Below are positions 40,829 through 52,665 of a stretch of DNA of 64,000 bases, piece after piece. Numbering within the stretch: position 1 is the stretch's first letter; each line of letters opens with the position of its first letter. The notes beneath the pieces are model-generated. The model ran no database searches. It saw only the letters and a program-made list of their open reading frames with translations, and was not told the origin of the DNA. The stretch comes from Streptomyces sp. NP160 (GTDB lineage: Bacteria; Actinomycetota; Actinomycetes; Actinomycetales; Quadrisphaeraceae), in NCBI RefSeq assembly GCF_006335115.1, contig NZ_VDMJ01000024.1:244852-308851 (forward strand), in the 5' to 3' direction. A program made the translations under genes and the position numbers.

Positions 40829-42061
40829 TTGGCCCTGACGTCCCTCCACGACCTGGTGGCCGCGCAGGGTGACCTGCGCGGCCGCCGGGTGCTGGTCCGC
40901 TCCGACCTGAACGTGCCGCTCGACGGCACCACCATCACCGACGACGGCCGCGTCCGCGCTTCCGTGCCGACCTGGCAGCGGCTGCTGGACGCGGGCGCCC
41001 GCGTCGTCGTCGTCGCCCACCTGGGCCGCCCCAAGGGCGCCCCGGAGGCGAAGTACTCCCTGGCCCCCGTGGCCGAGCGGGTGCGCGAGCTGCTGCCGTC
41101 GACCACGGTCCGCTTCGCGGACGTGACGGTCGGCGGGGCGGCGCAGGAGGCCGCTGACGCCCTCGGCGACGGCGAGCTGCTGCTCGTCGAGAACCTCCGC
41201 TTCAACGCCGGCGAGACGAGCAAGGACGACGCCGAGCGCGCCGCCTTCGCCCGCGAGCTCGCCGCGCTGGTCGGCGGCGAGGGCACCGGCCTCTTCGTCT
41301 CCGACGGCTTCGGCGTGGTGCACCGCAAGCAGGCGAGCGTCTACGACGTCGCCCAGCTGCTCCCGCACGCCGCCGGCGGCCTCGTCGAGGCCGAGACCGC
41401 GGTGCTGCAGCGCCTCACCACCGACCCGGCCCGGCCCTACGCCGTGGTGCTCGGCGGGGCGAAGGTCTCCGACAAGCTCGCCGTCATCGAGAACCTGCTC
41501 GGCACCGCCGACCGGCTCCTCGTGGGCGGCGGCATGGTCTTCACCTTCCTGGCGGCCCAGGGCCACGAGGTCGGGAAGTCCCTGCTGGAGGCCGACCAGG
41601 TCGAGACCGTCAAGGGCTACCTCGCCACCGCCGCCGAGCGCGGCGTGGAGGTCGTCCTGCCGGTCGACGTCATCGCGGCGACGGCGTTCTCCGCCGACGC
41701 CGACCACGAGGTCGTCGCGGCCGACGCCATCCCGGCCGACCGCATGGGCCTGGACATCGGCCCGGAGAGCTCGAAGCTCTTCGCCGAGAAGCTCGCCGAC
41801 ACCCGCACGGTCTTCTGGAACGGCCCCATGGGCGCGTTCGAGATGGCGCCGTACGCCGAGGGCACCCGCGAGCTCGCGAAGGCCCTCGCCGAGGTCACCC
41901 GCGCCGGCGGCCTCACCGTGGTCGGGGGCGGCGACTCCGCCGCCGCCGTGCGCTCGCTCGGCTTCGCCGACAGCGACTTCGGCCACATCTCCACCGGCGG
42001 CGGCGCCAGCCTGGAGTACCTCGAGGGCAAGACCCTCCCCGGGCTGTCCGTCCTCTCCTGA
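40829..42061 (+). CDS. pgk: Phosphoglycerate kinase
   Basis: 410 residues. Transfers phosphate from 1,3-bisphosphoglycerate to ADP. Motifs are [25 protein letters not shown], the hinge, [10 protein letters not shown] and [14 protein letters not shown]. The start is a rare TTG 3 bp after the gap stop, with no ribosome-binding site of its own, so translation is probably coupled to gap. A strong hairpin lies between pgk and tpiA. Confidence 0.97.
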   Translation: MALTSLHDLVAAQGDLRGRRVLVRSDLNVPLDGTTITDDGRVRASVPTWQRLLDAGARVVVVAHLGRPKGAPEAKYSLAPVAERVRELLPSTTVRFADVTVGGAAQEAADALGDGELLLVENLRFNAGETSKDDAERAAFARELAALVGGEGTGLFVSDGFGVVHRKQASVYDVAQLLPHAAGGLVEAETAVLQRLTTDPARPYAVVLGGAKVSDKLAVIENLLGTADRLLVGGGMVFTFLAAQGHEVGKSLLEADQVETVKGYLATAAERGVEVVLPVDVIAATAFSADADHEVVAADAIPADRMGLDIGPESSKLFAEKLADTRTVFWNGPMGAFEMAPYAEGTRELAKALAEVTRAGGLTVVGGGDSAAAVRSLGFADSDFGHISTGGGASLEYLEGKTLPGLSVLS

Positions 42062-42111
42062 GGCGCAGCCCGACCGCACCGCCCGCAGCACCCGCGCCCC
42101 CCGGGCGCACC

Positions 42112-42153
42112 GGCTCCCCGCCCGCACTGCCCGACGCGTGCGGGCGGGGAGCC
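42112..42153 (+). terminator. Perfect hairpin between pgk and tpiA
   Basis: A perfect 15-bp stem ggctccccgcccgca / tgcgggcggggagcc with a 12-nt loop, 50 nt after pgk and 41 nt before tpiA. It could end part of the transcripts or act as a 3'-stabilising processing site within the operon. Confidence 0.6.
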
Positions 42154-42194
42154 TTCCGCACGCACCCCCTGACCGACGACACCCGGAGGACCCC

Positions 42195-42977
42195 GTGGCC
42201 CGCACCCCGCTCATGGCCGGCAACTGGAAGATGAACGTCGACCACGTGCAGGCCACCGCCCTCGTGCAGCGCCTCGCGTGGACCCTGCGCGACGCCAAGC
42301 ACGACCCGGCGGCCGTCGAGGCCGTGGTCATCCCCCCGTTCACGGACCTGCGCTCGGTGCAGACCCTCATCGAGGGCGACAAGCTGGAGCTGGGCCTGGG
42401 CGCCCAGGACGTCTCCGCCCACGAGCCCGGCGCCCGCACCGGTGAGGTCGCCGCCTCCATGCTGGCGCGCCTCGGCGTCCAGTACGTCGTCGTCGGCCAC
42501 AGCGAGCGCCGCCAGTACCACGGCGAGGACGACGCGCTGGTCGCCGCGAAGGCCGCCAAGGTCCTCGAGCACGGCATGACCCCGATCGTCTGCCTCGGCG
42601 AGCAGCTCGAGGTCCGCGAGGCCGGCGAGCACGTCGCCGACTGCGTCGGCCAGCTCGACGGCTCCCTGGCCGGCATCTCCGCGGAGGACCTGCCCAAGGT
42701 CGTCGTCGCCTACGAGCCCGTGTGGGCCATCGGCACCGGCAAGGTCGCGACCCCCGAGGACGCCCAGGAGGTGTGCGCCGCGCTGCGCGCGCGCCTGGCG
42801 GAGGCCCACGGCGCGGAGGTGGCCGACGCGGTCCGCGTGCTCTACGGCGGCTCGGTGAAGTCCTCCAACGTCGCCGCGATCATGGCCGGTGAGGACGTCG
42901 ACGGCGCCCTCGTCGGCGGCGCCAGCCTCGACGCCGGCGAGTTCGCCGGCATCGTCACGGGCGGGGCGGCGTCCTGA
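42195..42977 (+). CDS. tpiA: Triosephosphate isomerase
   Basis: 260 residues. Interconverts dihydroxyacetone phosphate and glyceraldehyde-3-phosphate. It has GNWKMN (catalytic Lys), VVVGHSERR (catalytic His), the base region [14 protein letters not shown], and [10 protein letters not shown] for phosphate binding. GTG 42195 follows GGAGGA by 4 nt. An in-frame extension to 42138 was rejected because it lies within the preceding hairpin and lacks family similarity. Confidence 0.97.
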   Translation: MARTPLMAGNWKMNVDHVQATALVQRLAWTLRDAKHDPAAVEAVVIPPFTDLRSVQTLIEGDKLELGLGAQDVSAHEPGARTGEVAASMLARLGVQYVVVGHSERRQYHGEDDALVAAKAAKVLEHGMTPIVCLGEQLEVREAGEHVADCVGQLDGSLAGISAEDLPKVVVAYEPVWAIGTGKVATPEDAQEVCAALRARLAEAHGAEVADAVRVLYGGSVKSSNVAAIMAGEDVDGALVGGASLDAGEFAGIVTGGAAS

Positions 42978-43051
42978 GCGCCCCCGGCGCGGCCGCGGCG
43001 ACCGCTGCCGCCACCTGCGTGAGGACGGTCACCGCAGCGCCCACCAGCAAG

Positions 43052-43057
43052 TACCCT
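43052..43057 (+). promoter_or_regulatory. -10 element of secG (TACCCT)
   Basis: The hexamer ends 8 nt before the secG GTG with no Shine-Dalgarno sequence between. Confidence 0.4.
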
Positions 43058-43065
43058 GGTCGGCT

Positions 43066-43320
43066 GTGACCGTCCTGCGGATCGTGCTCCAGGTGCTGCT
43101 GGCGCTGACGAGCCTCTTCCTGACCCTGCTGATCCTGCTCCACAAGGGCAAGGGCGGCGGTCTGTCGGACATGTTCGGCGGCGGGATGTCGGCCAGCGTG
43201 GGCAGCTCCGGTGTGGCCGAGCGCAACCTCAACCGCATCACCGTGGCCAACGCCGTCCTGTGGGCGGCCGTCGTCGTGGCGCTCGGCCTGGTCGAGCGGT
43301 TCGACCCCAGCGGTTCCTGA
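43066..43320 (+). CDS. secG: Protein translocase subunit SecG
   Basis: 84 residues with two membrane spans (about 2-23 and 58-78) joined by the typical Gly-rich cytoplasmic loop HKGKGGGLSDMFGGG. It is the small accessory subunit of the SecYEG channel. The position after tpiA is conserved in actinobacteria and many other bacteria. Its GTG start follows a TACCCT hexamer. rbpA starts 30 bp after the stop. Confidence 0.93.
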   Translation: MTVLRIVLQVLLALTSLFLTLLILLHKGKGGGLSDMFGGGMSASVGSSGVAERNLNRITVANAVLWAAVVVALGLVERFDPSGS

Positions 43321-43350
43321 GCACCCACTCCTGCAGACGAAGGGATCACC

Positions 43351-43698
43351 GTGGCAGGTGGCAACGCGATCCGAGGCAGCCGTGTCGGCGCCGGACCGAT
43401 GGGCGAGGCGGAGCGCGGCGACGCCGCGCCCCGGCGCCGCGTCTCCTACTGGTGCGCCAACGCGCACGAGACGCAGCCGAGCTTCGCCTACGACTCCGGC
43501 TCCGAGGTCCCCGAGACCTGGGACTGCCCGCGCTGCGGGCTGCCGGCCGGCCAGGACCGGGCCAACCCGCCCCAGCCGCCCAAGACCGAGCCGTACAAGA
43601 CGCACCTCGCCTACGTGAAGGAGCGCCGCTCCGAGAGCGACGGCAAGGCGATCCTCGAGGCCGCCCTGGCCAAGCACCGCGCCAAGCGCGGGATCTGA
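43351..43698 (+). CDS. rbpA: RNA polymerase-binding protein RbpA
   Basis: 115 residues. An actinobacteria-specific general transcription factor that joins RNA polymerase and the group I sigma factor and stabilises the open complex. It has the N-terminal basic tail, a zinc-ribbon-like core (YWCANAHE...PETWDCPRCGLPAG) and the C-terminal sigma-interaction domain (KTHLAYVKERRSESD). GTG 43351 follows GAAGGGATC. It ends at a strong bidirectional terminator shared with pgi. Confidence 0.96.
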   Translation: MAGGNAIRGSRVGAGPMGEAERGDAAPRRRVSYWCANAHETQPSFAYDSGSEVPETWDCPRCGLPAGQDRANPPQPPKTEPYKTHLAYVKERRSESDGKAILEAALAKHRAKRGI

Positions 43699-43712
43699 CG
43701 CTCCGCTGACCA

Positions 43713-43760
43713 CGCGAAGGGCCCCCGGGACGGTCGGAACCGTCTCGGGGGCCCTTCGCG
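43713..43760. terminator. Bidirectional terminator between rbpA and pgi
   Basis: Arms cgcgaagggccccc / gggggcccttcgcg pair perfectly and extend inward through gacgg/ccgtc-like bases. It lies 15 nt from each stop codon. Confidence 0.8.
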
Positions 43761-43776
43761 CGCCGCGGCGGCGCGA

Positions 43777-45462
43777 CTACACCGTGCGCTGCGCGAGGTA
43801 GTGCTCGATCAGCGCCCGCGTCGAGGGGTCCTGGGACTCCAGCGCGGCGGCGTCGCCGGTGAGGGCGGGAGCGATCTCCTGGGCGAGCTTCTTGCCGAGC
43901 TCGACCCCCCACTGGTCGAAGCTGTCGATGCCCCAGACGGTCCCCTCGACGAAGGTGATGTGCTCGTACAGCGCGATGAGCTGACCGAGCACCGACGGGG
44001 TCAGCGACGGGGCCATGATCGACGTGGTCGGCCGGTTCCCGCTGAACACCCGGGCCGGCACCACGTCCTCGGCAGTGCCCTCGGCACGCACCTCCTCCGC
44101 CGTCTTCCCGAACGCCAGCGCCTTGGTCTGGGCGAAGAAGTTGGCCATGAAGAGGGCGTGGACGTCGGCGTCGCCGTCCTGGAGCGGGTGCGCCGGGTTC
44201 GCGAAGGCGATGAAGTCGGCCGGGACGGTCCGCGTGCCCTGGTGGATCAGCTGGTAAAAGGCGTGCTGGCCGTTGGTGCCGGGCTCGCCCCAGAACACCT
44301 CGCCGGTCTCGGTGGTCACCGGGGAGCCGTCCCAGCGCACCGACTTGCCGTTGGACTCCATGGTCAGCTGCTGCAGGTACGCGGGGAAGCGGTTCAGGTA
44401 CTGGCTGTACGGCAGCACCGCGTGGGTGTGGGCGCCCACGAAGTTGACGTACCAGACGTTGAGCAGGCCGAGGAGGACCGGCACGTTCGTGGCGAGGGGC
44501 TCGGTGCGCACGTGCTCGTCGACCGCGTGGAACCCGGCGAGGAAGTCCCTGAACGCCTCCGGGCCGACGGCCACCGCCAGCGACGTGCCGATGGCGGAGT
44601 CCACGGAGTAGCGGCCGCCGACCCAGTCCCAGAACCCGAAGGCGTTGTCCGGGTCGATGCCGAAGTCGGCGACCTTGTCCAGGGCGGTGGACACGGCGAC
44701 GAAGTGCTTGGCGACGGCCGAGCGGCGCGCGTCGTCGTCGTCCTCCAGGGCACCGGCGGCGGCCAGGCGCTCCCACAGCCACGCGCGGGCCAGGCGGGCG
44801 TTGGTCAGCGTCTCCAGGGTCCCGAAGGTCTTGGAGGCGACGATGAACAGCGTCGTGGCGGGGTCGAGGTCGGCGACGGTCTCGGCGAGGTCGGTGGGGT
44901 CGATGTTCGAGATGAAGCGCAGCTCGATGTCGGGGTGCTTGTGCTCCTTGAGGGCCTCGTAGGCCATCACCGGCCCGAGGTCGGACCCGCCGATGCCGAT
45001 GTTGACGACGGTGCGGATCCGCTCGCCGGTGACGCCCTTCCAGGCGCCCGAGCGCACGTCGTCCGCGAAGGCGGACACCTTCTCGAGCACGGCCTGGACG
45101 TCGGCGTCGACGTCCTGCCCGTCGACCTCGAGCGCGGGCTGCGCGCCCGGCGGGCGGCGCAGCGCCGTGTGCAGGACGGCGCGGTCCTCCGTGACGTTGA
45201 TGTGCTCCCCGGCGAACATCGCGGCGAGCCGCTCCGGGAGGCGGACCTGCTCGGCCAGCTCCACCAGCAGCGACAGCGTGGTGTCCGTCACGAGGTTCTT
45301 GGACAGGTCCACGTGGAGGTCCGCGGCGTCGAAGGTCAGCCGGCGGGCGCGCTCGGGGTCTGCGGAGAACCAGCCGCGCAGGTCAGGCTCCAGCTCGGCG
45401 TGGTGGGCCTCGAGGCGGGCCCACGCGGAGGTGGTGGTCGGGTCCACGGGTTGGGTGCTCAC
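43777..45462 (-). CDS. pgi: Glucose-6-phosphate isomerase
   Basis: 561 residues, long form. Interconverts glucose-6-phosphate and fructose-6-phosphate at the branch between glycolysis and the pentose phosphate genes upstream. Motifs are [82 protein letters not shown] (catalytic Glu/His) and the C-terminal QWGVELGK (catalytic Lys). GTG 45462 lies 6 nt after a TAGCGT hexamer, so leaderless. A 100-bp gap with no gene separates it from pgl. Confidence 0.97.
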   Translation of the reverse strand: MSTQPVDPTTTSAWARLEAHHAELEPDLRGWFSADPERARRLTFDAADLHVDLSKNLVTDTTLSLLVELAEQVRLPERLAAMFAGEHINVTEDRAVLHTALRRPPGAQPALEVDGQDVDADVQAVLEKVSAFADDVRSGAWKGVTGERIRTVVNIGIGGSDLGPVMAYEALKEHKHPDIELRFISNIDPTDLAETVADLDPATTLFIVASKTFGTLETLTNARLARAWLWERLAAAGALEDDDDARRSAVAKHFVAVSTALDKVADFGIDPDNAFGFWDWVGGRYSVDSAIGTSLAVAVGPEAFRDFLAGFHAVDEHVRTEPLATNVPVLLGLLNVWYVNFVGAHTHAVLPYSQYLNRFPAYLQQLTMESNGKSVRWDGSPVTTETGEVFWGEPGTNGQHAFYQLIHQGTRTVPADFIAFANPAHPLQDGDADVHALFMANFFAQTKALAFGKTAEEVRAEGTAEDVVPARVFSGNRPTTSIMAPSLTPSVLGQLIALYEHITFVEGTVWGIDSFDQWGVELGKKLAQEIAPALTGDAAALESQDPSTRALIEHYLAQRTV

Positions 45463-45468
45463 GAGGAG

Positions 45469-45474
45469 ACGCTA
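45469..45474 (-). promoter_or_regulatory. -10 element of pgi (TAGCGT, minus strand)
   Basis: Read on the minus strand, TAGCGT is followed by 6 nt and then the GTG start of pgi. The gene therefore has its own promoter apart from the tkt-pgl operon. Confidence 0.5.
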
Positions 45475-45562
45475 GGGCAGGCGGCGGGCCCCGTCACACC
45501 CAGCCTCGCGACCCGCTCGCAGGCCGCCCGCACCCCGCCCCGGACCCGTCCGGGAGCCGCTG

Positions 45563-46348
45563 TCACAGCCGGCCGGCGGCCTCCCGGTCGAGCAGCCACA
45601 GCGTGCGCGCGGTGCCGCTGACCAGGCTCGCGGGCAGCCGCCCCGGACCGGCCAGGGCCTCGGCGACGGCGTCGGCCTTGTCCGCGCCGCCCACCACGAG
45701 CCAGACCTCCTCCGCGGAGACGATCACCGGCACCGTGAGGGACAGGCGCGTGGGCGGCGGCTTGGGGGAGTCGCGCACGGCGATCACCTCGCGGCCGACC
45801 TCCTGGCCCTCCTCCAGCGACGGGTGGTCGGGGAAGAGGCTCGCGACGTGCCCGTCCGGACCCACACCGAGCATGAGGACGTCGAAGACCGGCACCGCCC
45901 CGCCGACGCCCTCGGCGCGGGCGGCCTCGGCCAGCTCCGCGGCGTAGCGGGCCGCGGCGGCGTCCGGGTCGTCACCGTCCGCCCCGTCGCTGGCGGGCAT
46001 GACGTGCACCGCCTCCTCGCGCAGGCCCTGCTGGGCGAGGGCGTCCAGCACGGCTCCGCGGGCCTGGACGGCGTTGCGGTCGCCGTCGTCGGTGGGCACG
46101 AAGCGCTCGTCGCCCCACCACAGGTCCACCCGCGACCAGTCGACGGCGCGGGAGGCGGGGGAGGACGCGACGTCGCGCAGCACCTGCGTGCCAACGGTGC
46201 CGCCCGTGAGCACCACGGACGCTCGCCCGCGGCGGACCTGCGCGTCCAGCACGCGCACCACGAGCCTGGCCGCCACCGCGGCGGCCAGGGAGTCCTTGTC
46301 GGGGTGGACGACCACCTCGGCGGCGGACCGGGACCCGTAGCTGCTCAT
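45563..46348 (-). CDS. pgl: 6-phosphogluconolactonase
   Basis: 261 residues, DevB/SOL type. Hydrolyses 6-phosphogluconolactone, the second step of the oxidative pentose phosphate pathway. It has VVLTGGTVGTQVLRDV, VDLWWGDERFVPTDDGDRNA and LMLGVGPDGHVASLFPDHP, all family landmarks. Its ATG overlaps the opcA stop by 4 nt (ATGA). It is last in tkt-tal-zwf-opcA-pgl. Confidence 0.96.
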   Translation of the reverse strand: MSSYGSRSAAEVVVHPDKDSLAAAVAARLVVRVLDAQVRRGRASVVLTGGTVGTQVLRDVASSPASRAVDWSRVDLWWGDERFVPTDDGDRNAVQARGAVLDALAQQGLREEAVHVMPASDGADGDDPDAAAARYAAELAEAARAEGVGGAVPVFDVLMLGVGPDGHVASLFPDHPSLEEGQEVGREVIAVRDSPKPPPTRLSLTVPVIVSAEEVWLVVGGADKADAVAEALAGPGRLPASLVSGTARTLWLLDREAAGRL

Positions 46349-47436
46349 GAGGCGTCCTCTCCGACGGTCGGCTTCTCCGGCGGCGGGTCCGCCGCCGCGA
46401 TGGCCGCGGCGCGGGCGTGCGCGGCGGCGTCCAGCTCGGCGCCGTGGCGCAGCTGCTCGGCCACGTCCGGCCCGCGCCCGCTGGAGCGGGCCTCGGACAG
46501 CTCGAGGTGGCCGTCGGACCCGGCGTCCAGCGCGGCGAGCCCGGTGGTGAGGACCGCGCCGTAGATGTCGTCGGGGTCGAGGCGGCGCAGCTCCTCGGCG
46601 AGGCAGTCGCGGTTGGACCGGCGCGGCAGCGCCAGGCGCCGCTCGGGCTGGCCGGGCTGGGTGAGGGTGGCCACCCTGCCGTCCGGGCGGGCCAGCTCCA
46701 CCGCCCCGGTCGGGCGCTCCAGGCGCACCCCGACGATGCCGCCGCCGGTGGGCCCGCTGACGCGGGTCACCGGGCAGCGCAGCGCCAGCGCCAGCCACGC
46801 CGCGAGCAGCTCCGTGCTGGGGCTGTCGCTGGCGCCGGTGACGGTGGCCGCGGTGACGCGGTCGGCGGGGACCTGGTCGAGCGCCGCGGCGAGCAGGCCG
46901 CGCCACAGGGTCAGGCGCGACCAGGCGAAGTCGGTGTCGCCCGGCACGTGGCGGGCCGCGAGCCGGTGCAGCGTGCTGACGGGGTCGGAGCAGCCCGCCG
47001 CGTCGGTGATGCGCCGCTGCGCCATGGCCCCGATGGCGTCCGAGGCGGGGTGCTGCGGCGCCTCGCCGGGCCACCACGCCACCACCGGGGCGTCGGGGAG
47101 CAGCAGCGGGATGACCATCGAGGCGCCGTGCCCCGTGAGCGGCCCGTAGCTGCGCAGCACGATGACCTCGCTGGCGCCGGCGTCACCGCCCACCCGGATC
47201 TGCCCGTCCAGCCGTGACGTGCCGCGCTCGTCGGCGGCGGCCAGCACCACGATGCGGCAGGGGTGCTCGCGGCTGGCGTCGTTCGCGGCCTCGATGGCGG
47301 TCTCGGCGTGCTCGTCGTCCGTGGGCACCACGAGCGTCAGCACGCGGCCCAGGGCCACGGCACCGCCGGAGTCGCGCAGGTCCACGAGCTTCTTGGCGAT
47401 CGCCGCGGTCGAGGTGCGCGGCATGTCGACGATCAC
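46345..47436 (-). CDS. opcA: G6PDH assembly/activator protein OpcA
   Basis: 363 residues. In cyanobacteria and actinobacteria OpcA allosterically activates glucose-6-phosphate dehydrogenase. It has RIVVLAAADE, VIVLRSYGPLTGHGASMVIPLLLPDAPVVAWWPG (seen in part) and DFAWSRLTLWRGLLAAALD. The MIVDMPRTSTAAIAKKL N-terminus supports ATG 47436. It starts about 20 bp after zwf and overlaps pgl. No second opcA accompanies the atypical paralogue at 24.7 kb. Confidence 0.93.
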   Translation of the reverse strand: MIVDMPRTSTAAIAKKLVDLRDSGGAVALGRVLTLVVPTDDEHAETAIEAANDASREHPCRIVVLAAADERGTSRLDGQIRVGGDAGASEVIVLRSYGPLTGHGASMVIPLLLPDAPVVAWWPGEAPQHPASDAIGAMAQRRITDAAGCSDPVSTLHRLAARHVPGDTDFAWSRLTLWRGLLAAALDQVPADRVTAATVTGASDSPSTELLAAWLALALRCPVTRVSGPTGGGIVGVRLERPTGAVELARPDGRVATLTQPGQPERRLALPRRSNRDCLAEELRRLDPDDIYGAVLTTGLAALDAGSDGHLELSEARSSGRGPDVAEQLRHGAELDAAAHARAAAIAAADPPPEKPTVGEDAS

Positions 47437-47455
47437 AGGGCGGCCCCCCGGTCGT

Positions 47456-49009
<1,554 letters not shown>

Positions 49010-49073
49010 CAGGGCCTCACCGGGTCGGCGGTGCGACGAGGCACGACGGGCCGCGTGGAGCGGTGACGAGCCG

Positions 49074-50213
49074 TCACTCGTCGCTGCTGCCGCCGGCCTG
49101 GGCTGCGGCGCGGTCGAGCTCGTCGCGGACGGAGTCGCCCAGCTCGGTCCAGGACTTCTCGAACTTGTCGACGGCCTCGGTCTCGAGGTCCTCGACGACC
49201 TTCGTGTAGGAGATGCCCAGGCGCTCCAGCCCGTCCATGACCGCCTCGGCCTCGGCGTAGGAGCCCTTGACCGTGTCGCCGGTGACCCGGCCGTGGTCGG
49301 CGAAGGCCTCCAGCGTGGTGCCCGGCATGGTGTTGACGACGCCGTCGGTGACGAGCTCGCTGACGTACAGCGTGTCGGGGTAGGCGGGGTCCTTCACGCC
49401 GGTGGAGGCCCACAGCGGGCGCTGCGGCTGGGCGCCGGCCTCGGCCAGCACCTGCCAGCGCGGGGAGGAGAAGACCTCCTCGTAGGCCTGGAAGGCCAGG
49501 CGGGCGTTGGCCAGGGCCGCCTTGCCGCGCAGCGCCTTCGCCTCGTCCGTGCCGATCCTGTCGAGCTGCGGGTCGATCGCGGTGTCCACGCGGGAGACGA
49601 AGAAGCTCGCCACGGACGCGATCGGCGCCAGGTCGAGGCCCTTCTCGCGGGCCTGCTCCAGACCGGTGAGGAAGGCGTTCATCACCGCGCGGTAGCGGTC
49701 GAGGGAGAAGATCAGCGTCACGTTGACGCTGATGCCCTCGGAGATGGCGGCGGTGATGGCGGGCAGGCCCTCCACCGTCGCGGGGATCTTGATGTAGAGG
49801 TTCTCGCGGTCGACGGCGGACCACAGGGTGCGCGCCGACTCGATCGTCGCCTGGGTGTCGCGCGCCAGGCGCGGGTCCACCTCGAGCGAGACGCGGCCGT
49901 CGCCCTTGCCGCCGGTGCGGTCGTGCACGGGACGCAGCACGTCGCAGGCCTCGCGCACGTCGCGCGTGGTGATCTGGAAGACGGCCTCGTCCACGTCGGC
50001 GCCGGAGGCCGCGAGCTCGCGGACCTGGTCCTCGTAGAGGTCGCCCTTCTTCAGGGCGGTCGCGAAGATCGTCGGGTTGCTCGTCACGCCGACCACGCTC
50101 TCCTGCTCGACGTGACCGGCCAGGCGGCCGGTCTGCACGAGCTCGCGCGAGAGGTCGTCGAGCCAGACCGCGACACCGGCCTGCGAGAGGGCGGCGAGGT
50201 TGGCGTTGGTCAT
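49074..50213 (-). CDS. tal: Transaldolase
   Basis: 379 residues, the longer actinobacterial type. Transfers a dihydroxyacetone unit through a Schiff base. Seen are [11 protein letters not shown], the catalytic lysine in [29 protein letters not shown] and [23 protein letters not shown] 50213 gives the [23 protein letters not shown] start typical of the family. A large palindrome lies between it and tkt. Confidence 0.97.
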   Translation of the reverse strand: MTNANLAALSQAGVAVWLDDLSRELVQTGRLAGHVEQESVVGVTSNPTIFATALKKGDLYEDQVRELAASGADVDEAVFQITTRDVREACDVLRPVHDRTGGKGDGRVSLEVDPRLARDTQATIESARTLWSAVDRENLYIKIPATVEGLPAITAAISEGISVNVTLIFSLDRYRAVMNAFLTGLEQAREKGLDLAPIASVASFFVSRVDTAIDPQLDRIGTDEAKALRGKAALANARLAFQAYEEVFSSPRWQVLAEAGAQPQRPLWASTGVKDPAYPDTLYVSELVTDGVVNTMPGTTLEAFADHGRVTGDTVKGSYAEAEAVMDGLERLGISYTKVVEDLETEAVDKFEKSWTELGDSVRDELDRAAAQAGGSSDE

Positions 50214-50288
50214 GGGAACGCTCCTGGTGGTGTCGAGGGGGACGTCTGGCGTCTCAGGTGGTCGGCCGCCGGGACGACCAGCCTGCTG

Positions 50289-50334
50289 GCGGTGTGCGTG
50301 CGGCGCGAGCGCTCGCGCCGCACGCACACCGCCC
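50289..50334. terminator. 46-bp perfect palindrome between tkt and tal
   Basis: Arms of 23 bp (ggcggtgtgcgtgcggcgcg plus agc, and its exact complement) meet with no spacer. It begins 9 nt past the tkt stop on the minus strand and ends 75 bp before the tal start. As RNA it is a very stable hairpin, so it can end or trim tkt messages and set tkt apart from the rest of the operon. Confidence 0.65.
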
Positions 50335-50342
50335 CGGGTGGC

Positions 50343-52520
50343 TCAGCGGTCGCCGGTGCCACCGGTGGGGGAGGAGGAGCCGCTCACGGAGCCGGGGCTG
50401 TCGCCACCGGCCGCGGCCTGCAGGGACTCGTGGGCCTTGGCGACGACGTTCTCGGCGGTGAAGCCGAACTCCTGCATGAGGCGGGCGCCGTCGGCGGAGG
50501 CCCCGAAGTGCTCCAGGGACACGCTCCGGCCGGCGTCCCCGACGATGTCGTGCCACCCGGCGGCCACCCCGGCCTCCACGGACACGCGCGCCTTCACGGA
50601 CGGCGGCAGCACGGACGCGCGGTAGTCGTCGTCCTGCTCGGCGAACCACTCGCGGCACGGCATCGAGACCACCCGGGTGCCGATGCCCTGGGCCTGCAGC
50701 TGCTCGCGGGCCGCGACGGCCACCTCGACCTCGGAGCCGGTGGCCACGATGACGACCTGCAGGTCGCCCTCGCTGTCCACGAGCACGTAGCCGCCCTTGA
50801 GCGTGCCCTCGGCGCTGCCGAAGACCTCGCGGTCGTAGACCGGCAGGTTCTGGCGGGACAGCACCACGCCCGTCGGGCTCCCGGTGTGCTCCAGCGCGCC
50901 GCGCCAGGCGTAGGCGGTCTCGTTGGCGTCCGCGGGCCGGACGACGGCCAGGCCGGGGATCAGGCGCAGCGCGGCGATGTGCTCGACGGGCTGGTGGGTG
51001 GGGCCGTCCTCGCCCAGGCCGATGGAGTCGTGCGTCCACACGAAGATCGACGGGATCTGCATCAGCGCGGCCAGGCGCACCGAGGCGCGCATGTAGTCGC
51101 TGAACTGCAGGAACGTGCCGCCGTAGGCGCGGGTGCCACCGTGCAGGACGATGCCGTTGATCGCCGCGCCCATGGCGTGCTCGCGGATGCCGAAGTGCAG
51201 CGTGCGCCCGTAGGGGCCGCCCTGCCAGGAGCGGGTCTGGCGCGACGGCGGCAGGAAGGAGGGCTCGCCCTCCATGGTGGTGTTGTTGGACTCCGCCAGG
51301 TCGGCCGAGCCGCCCCACAGCTCCGGCAGCACGCCGGCCAGGCCGGTGAGGACCTCGCCCGAGGCCTTGCGGGTGGAGACGGCCTTGCCCGCGGGGAAGG
51401 TCTTCAGCGAGTCCGTCCAGCCCTCGGGGAGGGTGCGGGTCTTGAGGCGGTCCAGCAGGGCGGCGCGCTCCGGGTTCGCCTCCTGCCACGCGGCGAAGCG
51501 GGCGTCCCAGTCCTTGCGGACCTCGGCCGCGCGCGCGGCCAGGCCGCGGGTGCGCTCGAGCACCTCGTCGTCCACGGCGAAGGTCTTCTCGGGGTCGAGC
51601 CCGAGCACGCTCTTCAGGCCCTTGACGGCCTCGTCCCCGAGCGCCGACCCGTGCGACTTGCCCGTGTTCTGCAGCTTCGGGGTCGGCCAGGCGATGATCG
51701 TGCGCAGCACGATGAAGCTCGGCCGCGTGGTCTCGGCGTCAGCGGCCTGCAGCGCGTCCCACAGGGCCTGCACGTCCTCGTGGTAGCCCTCGCCGTCGCC
51801 GTGGTCGCCGCCGCGGGTCCAGTCGACGGTCTGCACGTGCCAGCCGTACGCCTCGTAGCGCTTGGCGACGTCCTCGGTGAAGGCGACGTCGGTGACGTCC
51901 TCGATGGAGATCGAGTTCGCGTCGTAGACGACGGTCAGGCCGCCCAGCTGCTGGGTGCCCGCCAGCGAGCTGGCCTCGCCGGAGACGCCCTCCTGCAGGT
52001 CGCCGTCGGAGGCGATGGCGTAGACGTGGTGGTCGAAGACCGACTCGCCCGGGGCCGCGTCGGGGTCGAGCAGGCCGCGCTCGCGACGGGCGGCCATCGC
52101 CATGCCCACGGCGTTGGCCACGCCCTGGCCGAGCGGGCCGGTGGTGACCTCGACGCCCTTGGTGTGCTGGTACTCCGGGTGCCCGGGGGTCTTGGAGCCC
52201 CACGTGCGCAGCGCCTTGAGGTCGTCGAGCTCCAGCCCGAAGCCGCCCAGGTACAGCTGGATGTACTGCGTCAGCGCGGAGTGGCCGGCGGACAGGACGA
52301 AGCGGTCGCGGCCGTCCCAGGTGGTGTCGGCCGGGTCGTGCTGCATGAGCTTCTGGTAGAGCAGGTACGCCAGCGGGGCCAGCGAGATGGCCGTGCCGGG
52401 GTGGCCGTTCCCGACCTTCTGCACCGCGTCCGCGGCGAGGGCGCGCACCGTGTCCACGGCGCGCTGGTCGACCTCGTCCCACGTGAGCTGGCCTGTGGTG
52501 CTGGTCTGGGTCTGGGTCAC
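50343..52520 (-). CDS. tkt: Transketolase
   Basis: 725 residues. A thiamine-diphosphate enzyme of the non-oxidative pentose phosphate pathway. Motifs are KVGNGHPGTAISLAPLAYLL, the cofactor-binding SDGDLQEGVSGEASSLAG, DYMRASVRLAALMQIPSIFVWTHDSIGLGEDGPTHQP (seen in part) and PSVKARVSVEAG near the end. GTG 52520 opens with TQTQTSTTGQLTWDEVD; an upstream extension would be Pro/Arg-rich shadow sequence. First gene of the pentose phosphate operon, divergent from ctaB; 52521-52756 holds both promoters and no other gene. Confidence 0.97.
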   Translation of the reverse strand: MTQTQTSTTGQLTWDEVDQRAVDTVRALAADAVQKVGNGHPGTAISLAPLAYLLYQKLMQHDPADTTWDGRDRFVLSAGHSALTQYIQLYLGGFGLELDDLKALRTWGSKTPGHPEYQHTKGVEVTTGPLGQGVANAVGMAMAARRERGLLDPDAAPGESVFDHHVYAIASDGDLQEGVSGEASSLAGTQQLGGLTVVYDANSISIEDVTDVAFTEDVAKRYEAYGWHVQTVDWTRGGDHGDGEGYHEDVQALWDALQAADAETTRPSFIVLRTIIAWPTPKLQNTGKSHGSALGDEAVKGLKSVLGLDPEKTFAVDDEVLERTRGLAARAAEVRKDWDARFAAWQEANPERAALLDRLKTRTLPEGWTDSLKTFPAGKAVSTRKASGEVLTGLAGVLPELWGGSADLAESNNTTMEGEPSFLPPSRQTRSWQGGPYGRTLHFGIREHAMGAAINGIVLHGGTRAYGGTFLQFSDYMRASVRLAALMQIPSIFVWTHDSIGLGEDGPTHQPVEHIAALRLIPGLAVVRPADANETAYAWRGALEHTGSPTGVVLSRQNLPVYDREVFGSAEGTLKGGYVLVDSEGDLQVVIVATGSEVEVAVAAREQLQAQGIGTRVVSMPCREWFAEQDDDYRASVLPPSVKARVSVEAGVAAGWHDIVGDAGRSVSLEHFGASADGARLMQEFGFTAENVVAKAHESLQAAAGGDSPGSVSGSSSPTGGTGDR

Positions 52521-52665
52521 TGAGCTGTCCTTCCCTCCGCGCGGCGCGGGAGGGGGCCGCCGCGCGCGTGTCGTCCAGTGGTGCGGCTCTGCTGTCCCTG
52601 TGAGCCTACTCACCAGCCCGGGAGGCGCCACGCGTCACCCTGCCGACCGAGTGGTGCCGTGCCCG

